Shown: positions 24,104 through 34,915 of the stretch, piece by piece
Layout of the letters: the number at the start of each line of letters is the position of its first letter
How positions within the stretch are numbered: the stretch's first letter is position 1
From: Mytilus galloprovincialis
Lineage: Eukaryota; Mollusca; Bivalvia; Mytilida; Mytilidae
Length of the DNA stretch: 64,000 nt
Assembly: GCF_965363235.1 (NCBI RefSeq)
Contig: NC_134846.1
Location: 32,436,218 to 32,500,217, forward strand
Reading direction: 5' to 3'
Position numbers and translations under genes: made by a program
The notes under the pieces: generated by a model
Told to the model about the DNA's origin: nothing
Database searches by the model: none
The model's input: only the letters and a program-made list of their open reading frames with translations

Positions 24104-25776
24104 ACGGCGATTTGCCTTTGGTTCCATCATACGGGGTTTATATATCCCAACTAGTTCGGTATGCCCGTGTGTGTTCTGATGTCATAGATTTTAACAAACG
24201 TAATCAAAACATCACTGGGAAATTATTGTGTCACGAATTTCGATACCATAAATTACTTTGACTAAATTTTTTCATAGATACAAAAATTTGATTAATAAAT
24301 TTGGCTGTACCTGTAGAAAACTTATTAAAAATGGTATTTCACATCCTAAATTTTACGGTAATATTGTACTTGAAGCGAGGAAATCACTATGTGATCCGTG
24401 TAAACTCATAGAACCTTTAAACAAACTTATAAATAAGGGTTATCGTACCAATATTGTTATTAGATCTCTGAATATAGTTTACATTGGCAGTAATATCGAT
24501 TTTGTCATCAGCAAATTAAAACATAACTAAATTTTATCTTCTTTTGAGGCGGAATGTATAGAGAGACACACACATTAATTTTTATCTCTAAAGAAGTCGC
24601 TCCTCACTGTCCTACAACCTGTCGATACATTTATTTTTCGCATTGTACAATTCATGTCTTCTCTGACTGTTCATGACGTTAAAATACTAAATCCCTAGGA
24701 TGTGTTTTAGTTGATTTTAGTCTCTGATGCATGATTTTTTATTATTAATTGTTTTTTTTATTTTAACTAGTGTCAGTAACTGCGAGTATTCTCAAATCGT
24801 ATTTTCTTGTTAATTTGACCTGTTGATACTTTTTATAATGTTTTTTTATTATTTAATATTAATATGGATCTTGTCTATATACCATTTGATTATTTGGAAT
24901 ATCTACTAATTTTCACTTCTTCGTACTACATTTGTATGAACATCAAGATTATTCTCCTTAAATCTGTACAGGGAAGTTTAAGCTAGCTCTAATTGTATAG
25001 TTTTATTGTTGATATTCAACCCAATTTGTATCTAGTGTTAAATTATGTATTTATATGACAGAACTTTCTTGGTATTCATAATTATTGGAAGAATTTTATA
25101 CACATAAGTAGTATACCTAAAACGACAAAGTTATTTTTCATTTACCTGTAGATATTATTTAAACCGGTTTTTTTTTCTTCAAAACTGATTATTTTCGAAG
25201 GGTTAGATATTTCGCGGTGGTGTCTTGTCATGGCTTTGTTTGGACTTGTTTGAATGTTGTTTGGCCTCGAATGTTTGTACCGTATATTTCATTAACTGTG
25301 CATTTGCATTCAGGTATCGCAGATAACATTTATTCGTTCATAGTGTGTTAATTTACGTTTTTTGATTGAGTAAAGCCTTTCAATTGACATTTTATCGTGT
25401 GGTTTTCTACGTTGTGATGTTACAAATGTATGCTATTATTTCAGAAAAAGGGAGAAGGTTTGGTACCATAAAAACGTTTAATCCCGCTGCAAATGTTTGC
25501 ACCTGTCCTAAGTCAAGAATCTGATGTACAGTAGTTGTCAGCTGTTTATTTAATTTATACGTGTTTCTCGTTTTTTATATAGATTAGACCGTTGGTTTTC
25601 CTGTTTGAATGGTTTTACACTAGTAATTTTGAGGCCCATTATAGCTTTTTGATCGGTGTGAGCCAAGGCTCCGAGTTGAAGGCCGTACATTGACTTACTT
25701 GGTTTACTTTTATAAATTGTTATTTGGATGGAGAGTTGTCTCATTGGCACTCAGACCACATCTTTCTATATCTATG
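24104..25776 (+). mobile_element. 3' end of a retroelement (R4 family) with ORF C-terminus
   Basis: Begins in frame with DGDLPLVPSYGVYISQLVRY and continues ARVCSDVIDFN, a motif I recall from the C-terminal end of reverse-transcriptase ORFs of metazoan retroelements. A one-base frameshift near 24255 leads to FGCTCRKLIKNGISHPKFYG and then ...SKLKHN with TAA at 24528. About 1.2 kb of AT-rich 3' untranslated sequence follows, ending gagttgtctcattggcac...ccacatctttctatatcta. The 3' region recurs at 35993-36415 and inverted at 47516-47805. It is 5'-truncated and dead. The element class is not established from this fragment. The paralogous site in unit B lacks it, which defines both ends. Confidence 0.7.
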
Positions 25777-25986
25777 TAAAACATTTCAATAATGCGTCTG
25801 CAATGAATACAATTTAAATAGAATTTAAATACACGTTTTTTCCCTAAGCTATGAAAAGTTGTTAAATGTATAGGATTTAATGGTCGTTGTTGTACTATTC
25901 GTTTAATAATTATTTTTGAAATATGGTTGCCTTTTGATATCCGTTTTGTTTTTTGTAAGTGATTTCAATAGCTGATACAAAACCTA

Positions 25987-26617
25987 ACGTAACGGTACCC
26001 AAATTGCACCGAGTACCCAAATTGCACCTATTTAGCAAAACTATCAGGGAAAATCTTACAAGATTTTCTAGAGACTAAATAACTTGTTTTTTTATGATTT
26101 GATACTAAGCACATCTTTCAACATAGGTAAAACTATTTAGATATACACAAAACGTTCACAGTATCTATCAACAGATGAAGTATTTACTGAAAAAGCAAAA
26201 TGTACTGAAACGTCGCCATGCGACGTCATCAAAACGTCATCTTTTTAAAATGAGCAAATACAATATGTTACAAGTATCCATTTAAAAAATAATGAAGAGT
26301 AAGCATGGACTAATATCCAATTGTTCAAAATATTTAAAGAAATTAAACAAAAGCTCTGTTATTAGACTTTTGACTATGTGAATTTAAGCATGGAAGCAAT
26401 TTGGGTACTCCTAATTTCAGAATCATTGATGGTTTGGAGGTCAGTTTAGACCAATTTTTCTATGATTCCATATGGAATAAGAATCAAATTGGTGTACCTT
26501 TATAATAAAGAAGGATAGGGCTACAAAATAAACACAGAATGGACATTTTTGTCTTAATCATAAAAAAACGTAGATGAAAAAACTGTCAAAATAGGTGCAA
26601 TTTGGGCACCGTCACGT
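25987..26617. mobile_element. Non-autonomous TIR element, possible TA target site
   Basis: The left end acgtaacggtacccaaattg (continuing caccga) matches the reverse complement of the right end (caatttgggcaccgtcacgt) at about 22 of 24 positions. TA lies outside both ends, as expected of Tc1/mariner-type insertion but not proof of it. The acccaaattgcacc motif is repeated directly inside the left end. The 630-bp interior has no open frame of note. It lies between duplication blocks where units A and B join. Confidence 0.7.
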
Positions 26618-26672
26618 TATCTCTATTATTATATTGCATTATGTGTATGTTATAAAAAACATATGTTCTTAC

Positions 26673-26714
26673 CCAAATCTTGATTTGGTGTGGACATAAC
26701 TGTCGATGGTTTAG
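26673..26714 (-). CDS. 42-nt Ser/Thr-rich stalk exon copy B
   Basis: Minus-strand acceptor cttcag, then 42 nt read in phase 1-1 as KPSTVMSTPNQDL, then donor GTAAGAAC. Threonine/serine-rich with two prolines, as in receptor stalks such as those of genes B and C. Short exons are hard to prove; three aligned copies with the same borders are the support. Confidence 0.4.
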
Positions 26715-26750
26715 CTGAAGTTAGAATTTCTAAATTTAGAATATTAAAAA

Positions 26751-27055
26751 GAAGATGTGGTATGATTGCCAACGAGAAAACTGTGTACAAGATACCAAAT
26801 GACACAGAAGTTAACAGTTATAGGTCACCGTACGGCACTCAACAATGAGCAAAGCTGATACCGCATAGTCAGCTATAGATGGCCCCGAAATCACAAATGT
26901 AAAACAATTAAAACGAAAAAAAATAACGGCTTAATTAATGTACAAAGGAGATGAACGAAAAACAAATATATAACACAGCAACAAACGATAACCCCTGAAT
27001 TACACATGTTACAGGCTTCTGACATGGGACAGGCACATATACACAGAAACCTATT
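26751..27055 (+). repeat. R3 family copy
   Basis: Contains gatgtggtatgattgccaac, accaaatgacacagaag, ggtcaccgtacggcactcaa and ctgacatgggacaggcacat. It is inserted in unit B just outside exon copy B. Confidence 0.8.
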
Positions 27056-27280
27056 TGAAGCCTAAATCGATGTAGAATAAGATCACATCATTCAAGAGAC
27101 CTATACAAAGAGATGGATATAATATTTGTTTATATAATGTATGTGTACACATAACATTAACAGACATATCAAAAAGCATGCTATGATACTAACCGTTCTA
27201 AGGTTCGGGCATGAAACGATATAACCAAAACCAAGATGAATATCCTCTATGTTACCAATGATCATTTCAGATTTTGATAA

Positions 27281-28160
27281 TTAAGTACCTGTCTTTGTAA
27301 AAATCATGCAGAAGGTGATTCATGACATGTCACAGAAGTAATTTTTTTTGCCCTATATCATAAGAACTTTGGTAGATGAGTAAAATTCTGTCTTTATTTT
27401 CCCTGTATTATGCCCGTTGCCATGGTAACCATTAAATCAACATTTTGCTTGAATATGTGAAAAAAGACCCTTTTTGAAAATATAAAATAACGGAATTTAA
27501 AGTCCCATAGAAATATTGTTAATCAATACAAACAATATGTATATTTACAGTATTGACAAACAAAACCCCAAACTATACAAAAACATTAAAATTGTGAATT
27601 TACTAAATAGTATGTTTCCATAGCAACCATTTAAAAATGTGTTAAATTTCGAAAATGAAAAATTTCAAAAACTCCTAAATTTTAAATCTGTTTATCTCCC
27701 AAGACCAACAATACCATGAAATGTCATTGACAAATTTTGAAAGACCATATTCTATATATTCATAAAATAAAAAGAAAGTCGTGCGTTTTTTTTTTCTTTA
27801 AAAAAAAAATTTTAGTCAAAAATTGTCAATTTTCACCAAAATTCAGATTAACAATCAGATGAATAATCAAACATTTAGTAACTTAAAAAGCTAAAATATT
27901 CCATTTATATGTGCAATTCTGACACGCATTTGTTAATTTTAAACAAAAATATATAGTAAATGAAGATAGACTTGTACAAAATGAAAAATCATCACTCTGG
28001 GTATGGTCCACCCCCCTTTTTTCGATTTTTTTTTATAAAATTTGTTGAAAAAAAACGTGGTATCTCATTTAGTTTACTTGTGAACTAAGTATTTTAAGAA
28101 TTTAAGCATAACACAACTTCTAAAGTTGAGGGCATCATATGTACCCCCTCCCTTCAATCT
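27281..28160 (+). repeat. Left arm of the 6-kb inverted repeat
   Basis: Matches the reverse complement of 32385-33264 through marks such as tgccatggtaaccatt, tttatctcccaagaccaaca, taccatgaaatgtcattgac and the poly-C block near 28008-28015. Divergence is mainly small indels in A/T runs. Confidence 0.75.
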
Positions 28161-28301
28161 TATATGTAAGATTTCTCAGAAGTTTAAAAAAAAATTGGTA
28201 ATACGCATAACCCGTTGTAGTATCTAAGACTGATGCTGTCAGTGAAAAAGAATAATGTTGAATCCAAAACTTAATTACTAGTAAGTCTATGTATAAAAAT
28301 A

Positions 28302-28410
28302 AGACGATGTGTTGTAATTGTCAATGAGACAATTAACTCTCCACCAGAGAGCAAAGACATAGAAATAAACAACCACAGGTCACCGTATATCCTTCAACAA
28401 TGAGCATAAC
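28302..28410 (+). repeat. R3 family fragment
   Basis: Contains gatgtgttgtaattgtcaat, gagacaattaactctccacc and ggtcaccgtat, a diverged R3 start. Confidence 0.6.
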
Positions 28411-28719
28411 ATGATTATCTAGAAAAACAAATCTTAATGAACATTTTAAAAAAAATAGCTCACGATACTTTGTCTTTCAAAATGGCTATAAAAAAGTTAC
28501 AGGAACAATTTAATGCAACTCATTGTTGGTTTTTGAAACAGATTAATGCTTTAAAAACTTTAAACCTAGACTAAGATCTGTTTAAGCAAGAAGGTTCACC
28601 CTGAAATGTCTGGTTGGTTTTATTTATCATTGAATTACTTTTGAAACTCTGTAAGTGTTATGTAAAGATTTTAATACAAGTATCATATTAACTTAACATT
28701 ATCAATGTTCTAAGAAAAT

Positions 28720-29060
28720 GAGGTCAGTGTAAGATGAACTATGTCAGACAGACGAAAAAGAGAGAACGGAAACGGAAAATTCAGCATTTTTTTCCAATTT
28801 ATAAGGGGCATAACTTATTGACAGTACATGTTAAACCAATAACATTCTAACTGTTCTGAATTTTATGGAAATAAGCATTGTGTATAAGTTTCAAAACATT
28901 TGGTTGTGGCAAACTTCATGAACTTAAGTTAGAGAACGGAAACAAAAAAGTCAGCACTTTTTTCCATTTATATAATGGTATAACTCTGGAACGGACGTAC
29001 TTACGGACAAGGGTACAACTTAATGCCCCCTTTGCTACGGTGGGGGCATACAAATTCTAC
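28720..29060. repeat. Bivalve repeat ending in ccccctttgctacggtgggg
   Basis: Two similar segments (agagaacggaaacggaaaatt near 28761; agagaacggaaacaaaaaagtc near 28930) lead to tgccccctttgctacggtg. The mirror of that end, tgcccccgcagtggcgga, starts the next repeat at 29390, so the two are inverted. Confidence 0.55.
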
Positions 29061-29389
29061 ATGTTCTATCTGAGGAAAAATATACCAACGATCTACATTA
29101 AATTGTGCAAGAATTTGTCAATGTTTCTATTGTATATGGTGGAAAAGGACAGCTTGTCTATTATTATTATTATTTTTAAAAACCTAACTGATTATTATTT
29201 GTATACGGCAGAATAATCGATTTTTTTTATGGTTCTCAAAACATATTTTCCTTGTGGCCTTGAGGACAATTTGCTGGTCCTAACTATTATATACTGTTTT
29301 GATTCTCAAACCTTTATGACAGCCATGTGCAATGACCATTCATTGAATTTTGCCTAATTTAATCAATTGTTATATTTACACATTTTTAT

Positions 29390-29900
29390 GCCCCCGCAGT
29401 GGCGGAGGGGGCATTAAGGTTTACCCTTGTCCGTCCTTCAGTACGTCCCAAAGTTGGTTTCTGTTCTCTATCTTTAGTTTGCCTCAACCAAATGTTATGA
29501 AACTTAATCACATTACTTATTACCATAAAACACAGATTTAGTTTGAATTTTGGTGGTGTCACTTAAACCGTCCAAGAGTTATGCCCCTTTACAGATAGAA
29601 AAATTGCTGAATTTTCCGTTTATGTTCTCTAACTTTAGTTTGTCTTTACCAGATGTTATTAAAATTATACACAATGCTTAAAACCACCATATACAGATCA
29701 ACTTTGAATTTTGGTGGTGTCACTTTCACTATTCTATGCAATGCCTCTTTATAGAGGAAAAAAGTTGCTGAATTTTTTGTTTTGTATTTCTTTCTTTAGT
29801 TTGCCTCAACAAAATGTTATGAAACTTTTACACAATACTTATCACCATAAAAGTTATTACACAATTGGTAAGTGTCACTTTTACTGTTCTTCAGTTATGT
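29390..29900 (+). repeat. Tandem repeat, 161-bp period
   Basis: The phrase tttagtttgcctcaac recurs at 29473, 29634 and 29795, exactly 161 bp apart, each followed by an atgttatgaaactt variant. Starts with the palindromic tgcccccgcagtggcggagg. Confidence 0.75.
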
Positions 29901-30549
29901 CCGTTTATAACTTTTATGATATGCAAGCGGGAGCATCATCTGTGTCCAATGGACACATTCCGCATGTATTTCAAATCTTTTACATAAGTTAGATTAATTT
30001 ATTATATATTAGAATAGAAAGAAAGGTTCTGTAGTTCTTCTTCAATTTCAATTTTAACCCAGTTAAATTGACATAGTGACAAATAAGTGTTTGCATAAAG
30101 GTTTTGATGTACATGTCGATTTACATTGGAGGTAAATAGTAACAGCCATTATGTGTACATAATCTGACTCTGCGCAATAGTATACTAGTCCACAAAAGAA
30201 ACGATACAAGGCAATGTATTTTCCATAGATAATGAAATTGGATACACTGTACCAAGCTTAAAACTGTCCATTGGTCTAATCTTTACAGAGTGTTATTTTC
30301 TTATCAAAACCACTGTTTTAAGACAAAAAAAAAATAAAATATTTTTTTATTTTTGTTATATCAAAAATAGTATTTTTATAAATAAAAAATTCGAAATTAA
30401 GTTCTATAATGATGGACAATGGACTTTTTTAAAAGAGTTATGACCCTTAAAAATATTAAAATTTATGGAAAGTGGCCTTGTTAGCGCTCTCGATGGTACA
30501 AGTTTTTAATTTTTTATTTTCTGTTTATTTCTAATAGGACGGACGTAGT

Positions 30550-31400
30550 TTTGTTTAGCTCACCGTTTCAAAGGAACTGTGAAATTTGCCATCACTTGGC
30601 GTCCGTCGTCGTCTGTTCGGTGTTAAATATTTGAAACATTTCCACTGAAACTACTGAACCAATTCCAGTAAAACTTAAACTGAATGATCCTTAGGATATC
30701 TAGAATAAAGTTTGTGTTTTATTTTCAATTTTGTAAAAAAACATGGCCGCCATGGGTAAAAATAGAACATAGGGGTAACATAAAGTGTGTAGCTTATATC
30801 TCAAACACTAAAGCCTTGAGAGCAAATTTTCAGATAAATCTAACAACCCATTGTTGGGTTGCGGCCACTAAATTGTTAATTGTACGGAAATTTTGCAGTT
30901 TTTGGTTATTATCTTGAATATTATTAATGACAAAGATAAACTGTAAACAGCACAACTTTCAGCAAAGTAAGATCTACAAATAAGTTTATATGACCAAAAT
31001 TGTCAATTGAATCCTGTGGAGTTATAGCCCTTTAAAGAATTTTTTCACAATTTGTTCATCTAGTTTGCTTACTTTAAAAAAAGTCTTCTTCTGAATATGC
31101 TAAATCGATTTCGGCCCAACTTGGGAGTATCTTGTATAAACTTTGTATTTTATTTCCTTGTACTTCAAGAAACTTAGCCACTATGGCTAAAATGGAACAT
31201 AGGGGTAAAATGCATTTTTTTGCTTTTGAAGAAAAAACGACAGATACAAAGAACATTTAAATGGAATTTTTAAGCCACTCATTGATATATATTGAAAGAC
31301 ACAAATAATCATTGATGCAAAATTTATGAAACTAGGACAGAGTCAATTTTAAAGACCATGAAATAGCACTTAAAGATTTTAAATTTCAATTTGCACAAAA
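30550..31400 (+). repeat. Long bivalve repeat starting tagctcaccg, two related halves
   Basis: Contains tagctcaccgtttcaaagga, aaacatggccgccatggg and tagaacataggggtaacat. A second diverged half carries ttagccactatggctaaaat and gaacataggggtaaaatg about 435 bp later. Common in bivalve DNA. Non-coding. Confidence 0.65.
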
Positions 31401-31520
31401 CAAGTGTAATTAGGGACGCAGCTATCCTTCATTCAGTTTTCAGCCTTTCGGCTATTTTCTGTTGATTGCTTTGGTTGTTGTCTCTTTGACACATTCCCCA
31501 TATCTAAAAAAAGATCTTAA
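31400..31520 (-). repeat. R6 family edge fragment
   Basis: Reads gttgttgtctctttgacaca then ttccccatat, the reverse complement of the R6 start. Confidence 0.6.
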
Positions 31521-31534
31521 TATATAACCAGGTG

Positions 31535-32372
31535 CTCCGCAGGGCGCAGCTTTATACGACCCCAGTGGTTGAACCCTGAACAGTTAGGGCAAATTTGGTC
31601 ACAATATTCAAGCTTGATTCTGTCTGAATTTAGATTGTGATCAACTTTTTGAAATAATATAGGTTTTTGTCACAAAATTAATGTGGTCAAAGATCTAACA
31701 AATCTATTGCACAATACTGTGCAATTGAAGATTTCTTCTTGAAACTTTTCAAAATTCGAAATTTGAAAAATTTTGAAAAAAAAGGAAGCCCTTCAAAAAT
31801 CGTAAACAAAAAATCCCCCCCCCCAATTTTTTTAAACCCCCTTGGAGCAATAACCCTTAAACTCAATCCCATGCTTTCCATTGCAGTATTGAACATTGTA
31901 GTACAATTTCAGAGAGATCCATACAATTACACATAAGTTATTGTCTTGAAACTAGAAAAATGCTTGTTTTGACCCCTTTTTGGCCCTTAATTCCTAAACT
32001 TTGGCCCCATTACCCCTAAAATGAATCCAAACCTTCTACTTGTGGTTTTAAACATTGCGATATGATTTCAGAGCAATTGAAATACTTCTACACAAGTTAT
32101 TATCCTGAAACTAAAAAAATGCTTGTTTTGGGCCCCTTTGGGCCCCTAATTCCTAATCGGTTGGGACCATCATCCCCAAAATCAATCCCAACCTTCCTTT
32201 TGTGGTATTAAACCTTCTGAAAAAGTTTCATGAAGATCTATTCACTTAAACTAAAGTTATTATCCGAAAACCAATGTGTCTTCGGGCGACGACGACGCAG
32301 ACGACGTAGACGACGCAGACGACGACATCATACCATTATACGATCCCAAATTTTTTTTGGGGTCGTATAAAA
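31535..32372 (+). repeat. Long bivalve repeat, ggtgctccgcagggcgcagc to ggggtcgtat
   Basis: Opens ggtgctccgcagggcgcagc ttatacgaccc-like and closes acgatcccaaa...tggggtcgtata. Internal units beginning gaaactaaaaaaatgcttgt repeat at about 159 bp. A GAC/GCA run (32280-32325, gacgacgcagacgacg) sits near the 3' end, giving the Asp-rich start of the 65-residue frame at 32276, which is not a gene. Confidence 0.65.
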
Positions 32373-32384
32373 ATGGTGTAGGGG

Positions 32385-33264
32385 GTTTCTATTATTGCGC
32401 GCACCCTTTGAAGAAATTTCATGTTTTAATGCTCAAAATGTTCACAATTGAATTCCATCTTTTAAATTTTTAATAATTTTTTGAATTTTGAAAAAAGAGC
32501 GGAGGGGGGGGGGGGGGTGTGTGGCACCATGCCCAGAGAGAAAAAAATTCCTTCTCTACCAAAATATCTCTATCAATCATATATTCTCATTTATAATTAC
32601 CAAATTTGTGTCAGAAATGCACATATAAATGGAATGTTTTAGCTTTTTCAGTTCAAAATGTTTCAGTATTCATCTGTTTGGTAATCTGAATTTTGGTGAA
32701 AATTGACAATTTTTGACTAAAATTATTTTTTTAAAGAAAAAAAAAAACACACGACTTTCTTTTTATTTTATCAATATATAGAATGTGGTCTTTCAAAATT
32801 TGTCAATGACATTTCATGGTATTGTTGGTCTTGGGAGATAAACAGATTTAAAATTAAAGATTTTTTTGAAATTTTTCATTTTCGAATTTTAACACATTTT
32901 TAAATGGTTGCTATGGAAACAAACTATTTAGTAAATTCAAAAATTTTAACGTTTTTGTATAGTTAGGGGTTTTGTTTGTCAATACTGTAAATATACATAT
33001 TTTTTGTATTGATCAACTTTATTTCTATGGGACTTTAAAACCCCTTATATTTCAATTTTCAAAGGCTACTTATGAACGTATTTAGGCAACATTTTGTAAG
33101 GATGGTTTCCATGGCAACCAAGGTTCAAAAGAAAAAAATTAATACATGAAACTTATTTTCATACCATACCCTCCTCATAAACAAAATATAAAGACATTTG
33201 AAGATGGGTCATGAATCGCCTATCAACAGGAACCTGCATGATTCTTACAAAGACCGGTACTTAA
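32385..33264 (-). repeat. Right arm of the 6-kb inverted repeat
   Basis: Reverse complement of 27281-28160. It contains a G-run (about 14 G, 32505-32518) where the left arm has a shorter C-run, and ends ccggtacttaa. Confidence 0.75.
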
Positions 33265-33879
33265 TGTATCGGCACTGAAGCTTGATTTCAAAGTATTAAA
33301 ATTTTCAAAATCAAATACAAACTTTAAAGAACATATAGCTATGAAACCGGAAAAATTCAAATTTGAAGCCAAACCTATGCAAGAAATCGAGTTTTCGTAT
33401 GAGTTGTTTGCACTACTTAATCTAAAACTATTTCAATTTTATATGACACAAATTATATATTGTCATGCCCTTACAGAAATATTTTGGTACTTTAATTTGT
33501 TGGTAAGGTCCATATGGACTGATGTAAGATATCGAGTATGTGCTACTGATGACGTATATGTATTAAAGCGAAAGGATAATAAAATAATAGAAACCGGTAA
33601 AACCTTTAAATGATGCATCTCCAATAAAGCAAAAATATATTTAAATACACTATTTTCTAAGCTTTGAAAAATTATTCCGTGTTATTGTATGTCCTTTTGC
33701 ATGACATTGCTCAATGTTTAGATTTCTATGCTCAATGGGGTAGTATGTTGTTTAATATTTTGTATGAAATGAGATTGCCTTTTGATATCCGTTTTGTTTT
33801 CTTGTAAGTAAGTTTAATAGTTGATACAAAAAGTTATTTATATTAATATCAATATATTAATATATATTGCATCATTTAC

Positions 33880-34170
33880 ATGATATACAAACATGTTCTT
33901 ACCCGAATCGTGAATTGGAGTGGTATTAACCGTCGATTTTTCAGCTGAAATAAGATTTTTTAAAATTTAGAACGGATTAAATTATGCAAGATAAAATCAC
34001 AATCTCATTCAAGCGACCTATACTGCGAGAGGAATATGAAACTTATATAAGTTTTGTGTACAGTCATACAATAAAAGACGCCATAGGAGAGCCAGTTCTA
34101 AACCGAAGTTGTGGACATGAACAAATATTATAAACACAAGATAAGATGAATATTCTGTTGATCATCAACA
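33880..34170. repeat. Tandem duplication unit C (partial)
   Basis: Holds exon copy C and the following block (acaatctcattcaagcgacc, aagatgaatattctg). The third block of units A and B is not present, so this unit is truncated. Confidence 0.65.
33903..33944 (-). CDS. 42-nt Ser/Thr-rich stalk exon copy C
   Basis: Minus-strand acceptor tttcag, 42 nt read in phase 1-1 as EKSTVNTTPIHDS, donor GTAAGAAC. It contains an N-glycosylation sequon (NTT). Borders and phase equal copies A and B. Confidence 0.4.
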
Positions 34171-34394
34171 TTATACATTGTAGGTTATTACTTGTATAGT
34201 TTTTGATCGCGTTGAACAACGAGTTGGATGACCGTTATGAAATATCACAGATGACGATGGATATGTTCCAATTATAAAAACTACTACCTGTCCCCTTTCC
34301 TTAATGTTACCTACTGATTTAGACATATCACCGGGTTTGTAATTGCATTAACAACACTAAGGGTGTCACATGTGCAGCAGGATCTGCTTATACT

Positions 34395-34915
34395 TGTTGA
34401 TTACCTGATGGCATCCCTAGTTTGTGTTGGGGTTTATTTTGCTCATTCGTTGTATTTCTTTGTTGTGTTTTGTGTACTATTTGTCTCTTTCTTTTTTAGC
34501 CAAGGCGTTGTCAGTTTTATTTTCCACTTATGAGTTTGAATTTTGCTTTGATGTCCTTCGTCGCTCTCTTTCTCTCCAAAAAAGTATAGTCAAACCCAGG
34601 AGTTTTAAAAATGAAAATGGGAATAAGGAATGTGTCAAAGAGACAACAACCCGGCGAAAGAGCAGAAAACAGCTGAAGGCCACCAATTTGTCTTCAAGAC
34701 GGGCTTCTGCTGGCCCCTAATCAAAATGTGTGTTAGTTGATTAAAAATGGACGTCACACCAAATTCCAAAACATATAAGTTAACTAAAATAAAAAAAACA
34801 AACTTTCAAAACTAACAAAGGCCAGAGGCGACTGACTATGGAGAGGCGCTAAAATGCGCTGGGGTTAAACATGTTTTCTGAAATCTCAACCCTATACCTC
34901 TAGCTAATAAAGAAT
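34395..34915 (+). repeat. Mussel repeat followed by R6
   Basis: The first part (gtttgtgttggggtttatt, ccaaggcgttgtcagtttta, cttatgagtttgaattt) is a known mussel repeat and explains the signal-like 98-residue frame at 34424. From about 34618 comes R6: gtgtcaaagagacaacaacc, ggcttctgctggcccctaa, aaaggccagaggcgactgac, ggggttaaacatg. Confidence 0.7.

Larger units (their letters stand above)
23405..25985. repeat. Tandem duplication unit A (interrupted)
   Basis: Collinear with units B and C. It holds the 42-nt exon, a conserved block near 23520-23680 (attcaagagctctatacat, aggtttaggcatgaag), a block at 23800-24103 (cttgatttcaaagtatt, aaagccaaacctaagcaag), then 25777-25985 (ttgccttttgatatccg). The R4 retroelement splits it at 24104-25776. 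Confidence 0.75.
27281..33264. mobile_element. 6-kb composite bounded by long inverted arms, TTAA at both edges
   Basis: The left edge ttaagtacctgtctttgtaa (continuing aaatcatgcag) is mirrored by the right edge (ctgcatgattcttacaaaga, continuing ccggtacttaa). Both end in TTAA at the junction with unit B sequence. The arms stay homologous for roughly 0.9 kb (27281-28160 versus 32385-33264). The 4.2-kb interior has no gene and is filled with repeats: R3, a 161-bp tandem, and two long bivalve repeats. TTAA borders are what piggyBac-type elements leave, but no transposase is present and TTAA could be part of the inverted repeat. It may be a foldback element or a rearranged non-autonomous transposon. 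Confidence 0.7.
26640..33860. repeat. Tandem duplication unit B (interrupted)
   Basis: Holds the 42-nt exon copy B, the block 27070-27240 (cattcaagagacctatac, aggttcgggcatgaa), then after the 6-kb composite the block 33265-33605 (gcttgatttcaaagtatta, gccaaacctatgcaag) and 33605-33860 (ttgccttttgatatccg). R3 at 26751 and the composite at 27281 are later insertions. Confidence 0.75.

Noticed and set aside
28878..29216. 112-codon plus frame
   Set aside because: Spans the ccccctttgctacggtgggg repeat and AT-rich DNA, with no splice or composition support.
32276..32473. Acidic Asp-rich frame
   Set aside because: Product of the GAC/GCA run inside a known bivalve repeat.
34424..34720. 98-codon frame with a signal-peptide-like start
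   Set aside because: Made of two interspersed mussel repeats (the gtttgtgttggggtttatt family and R6).
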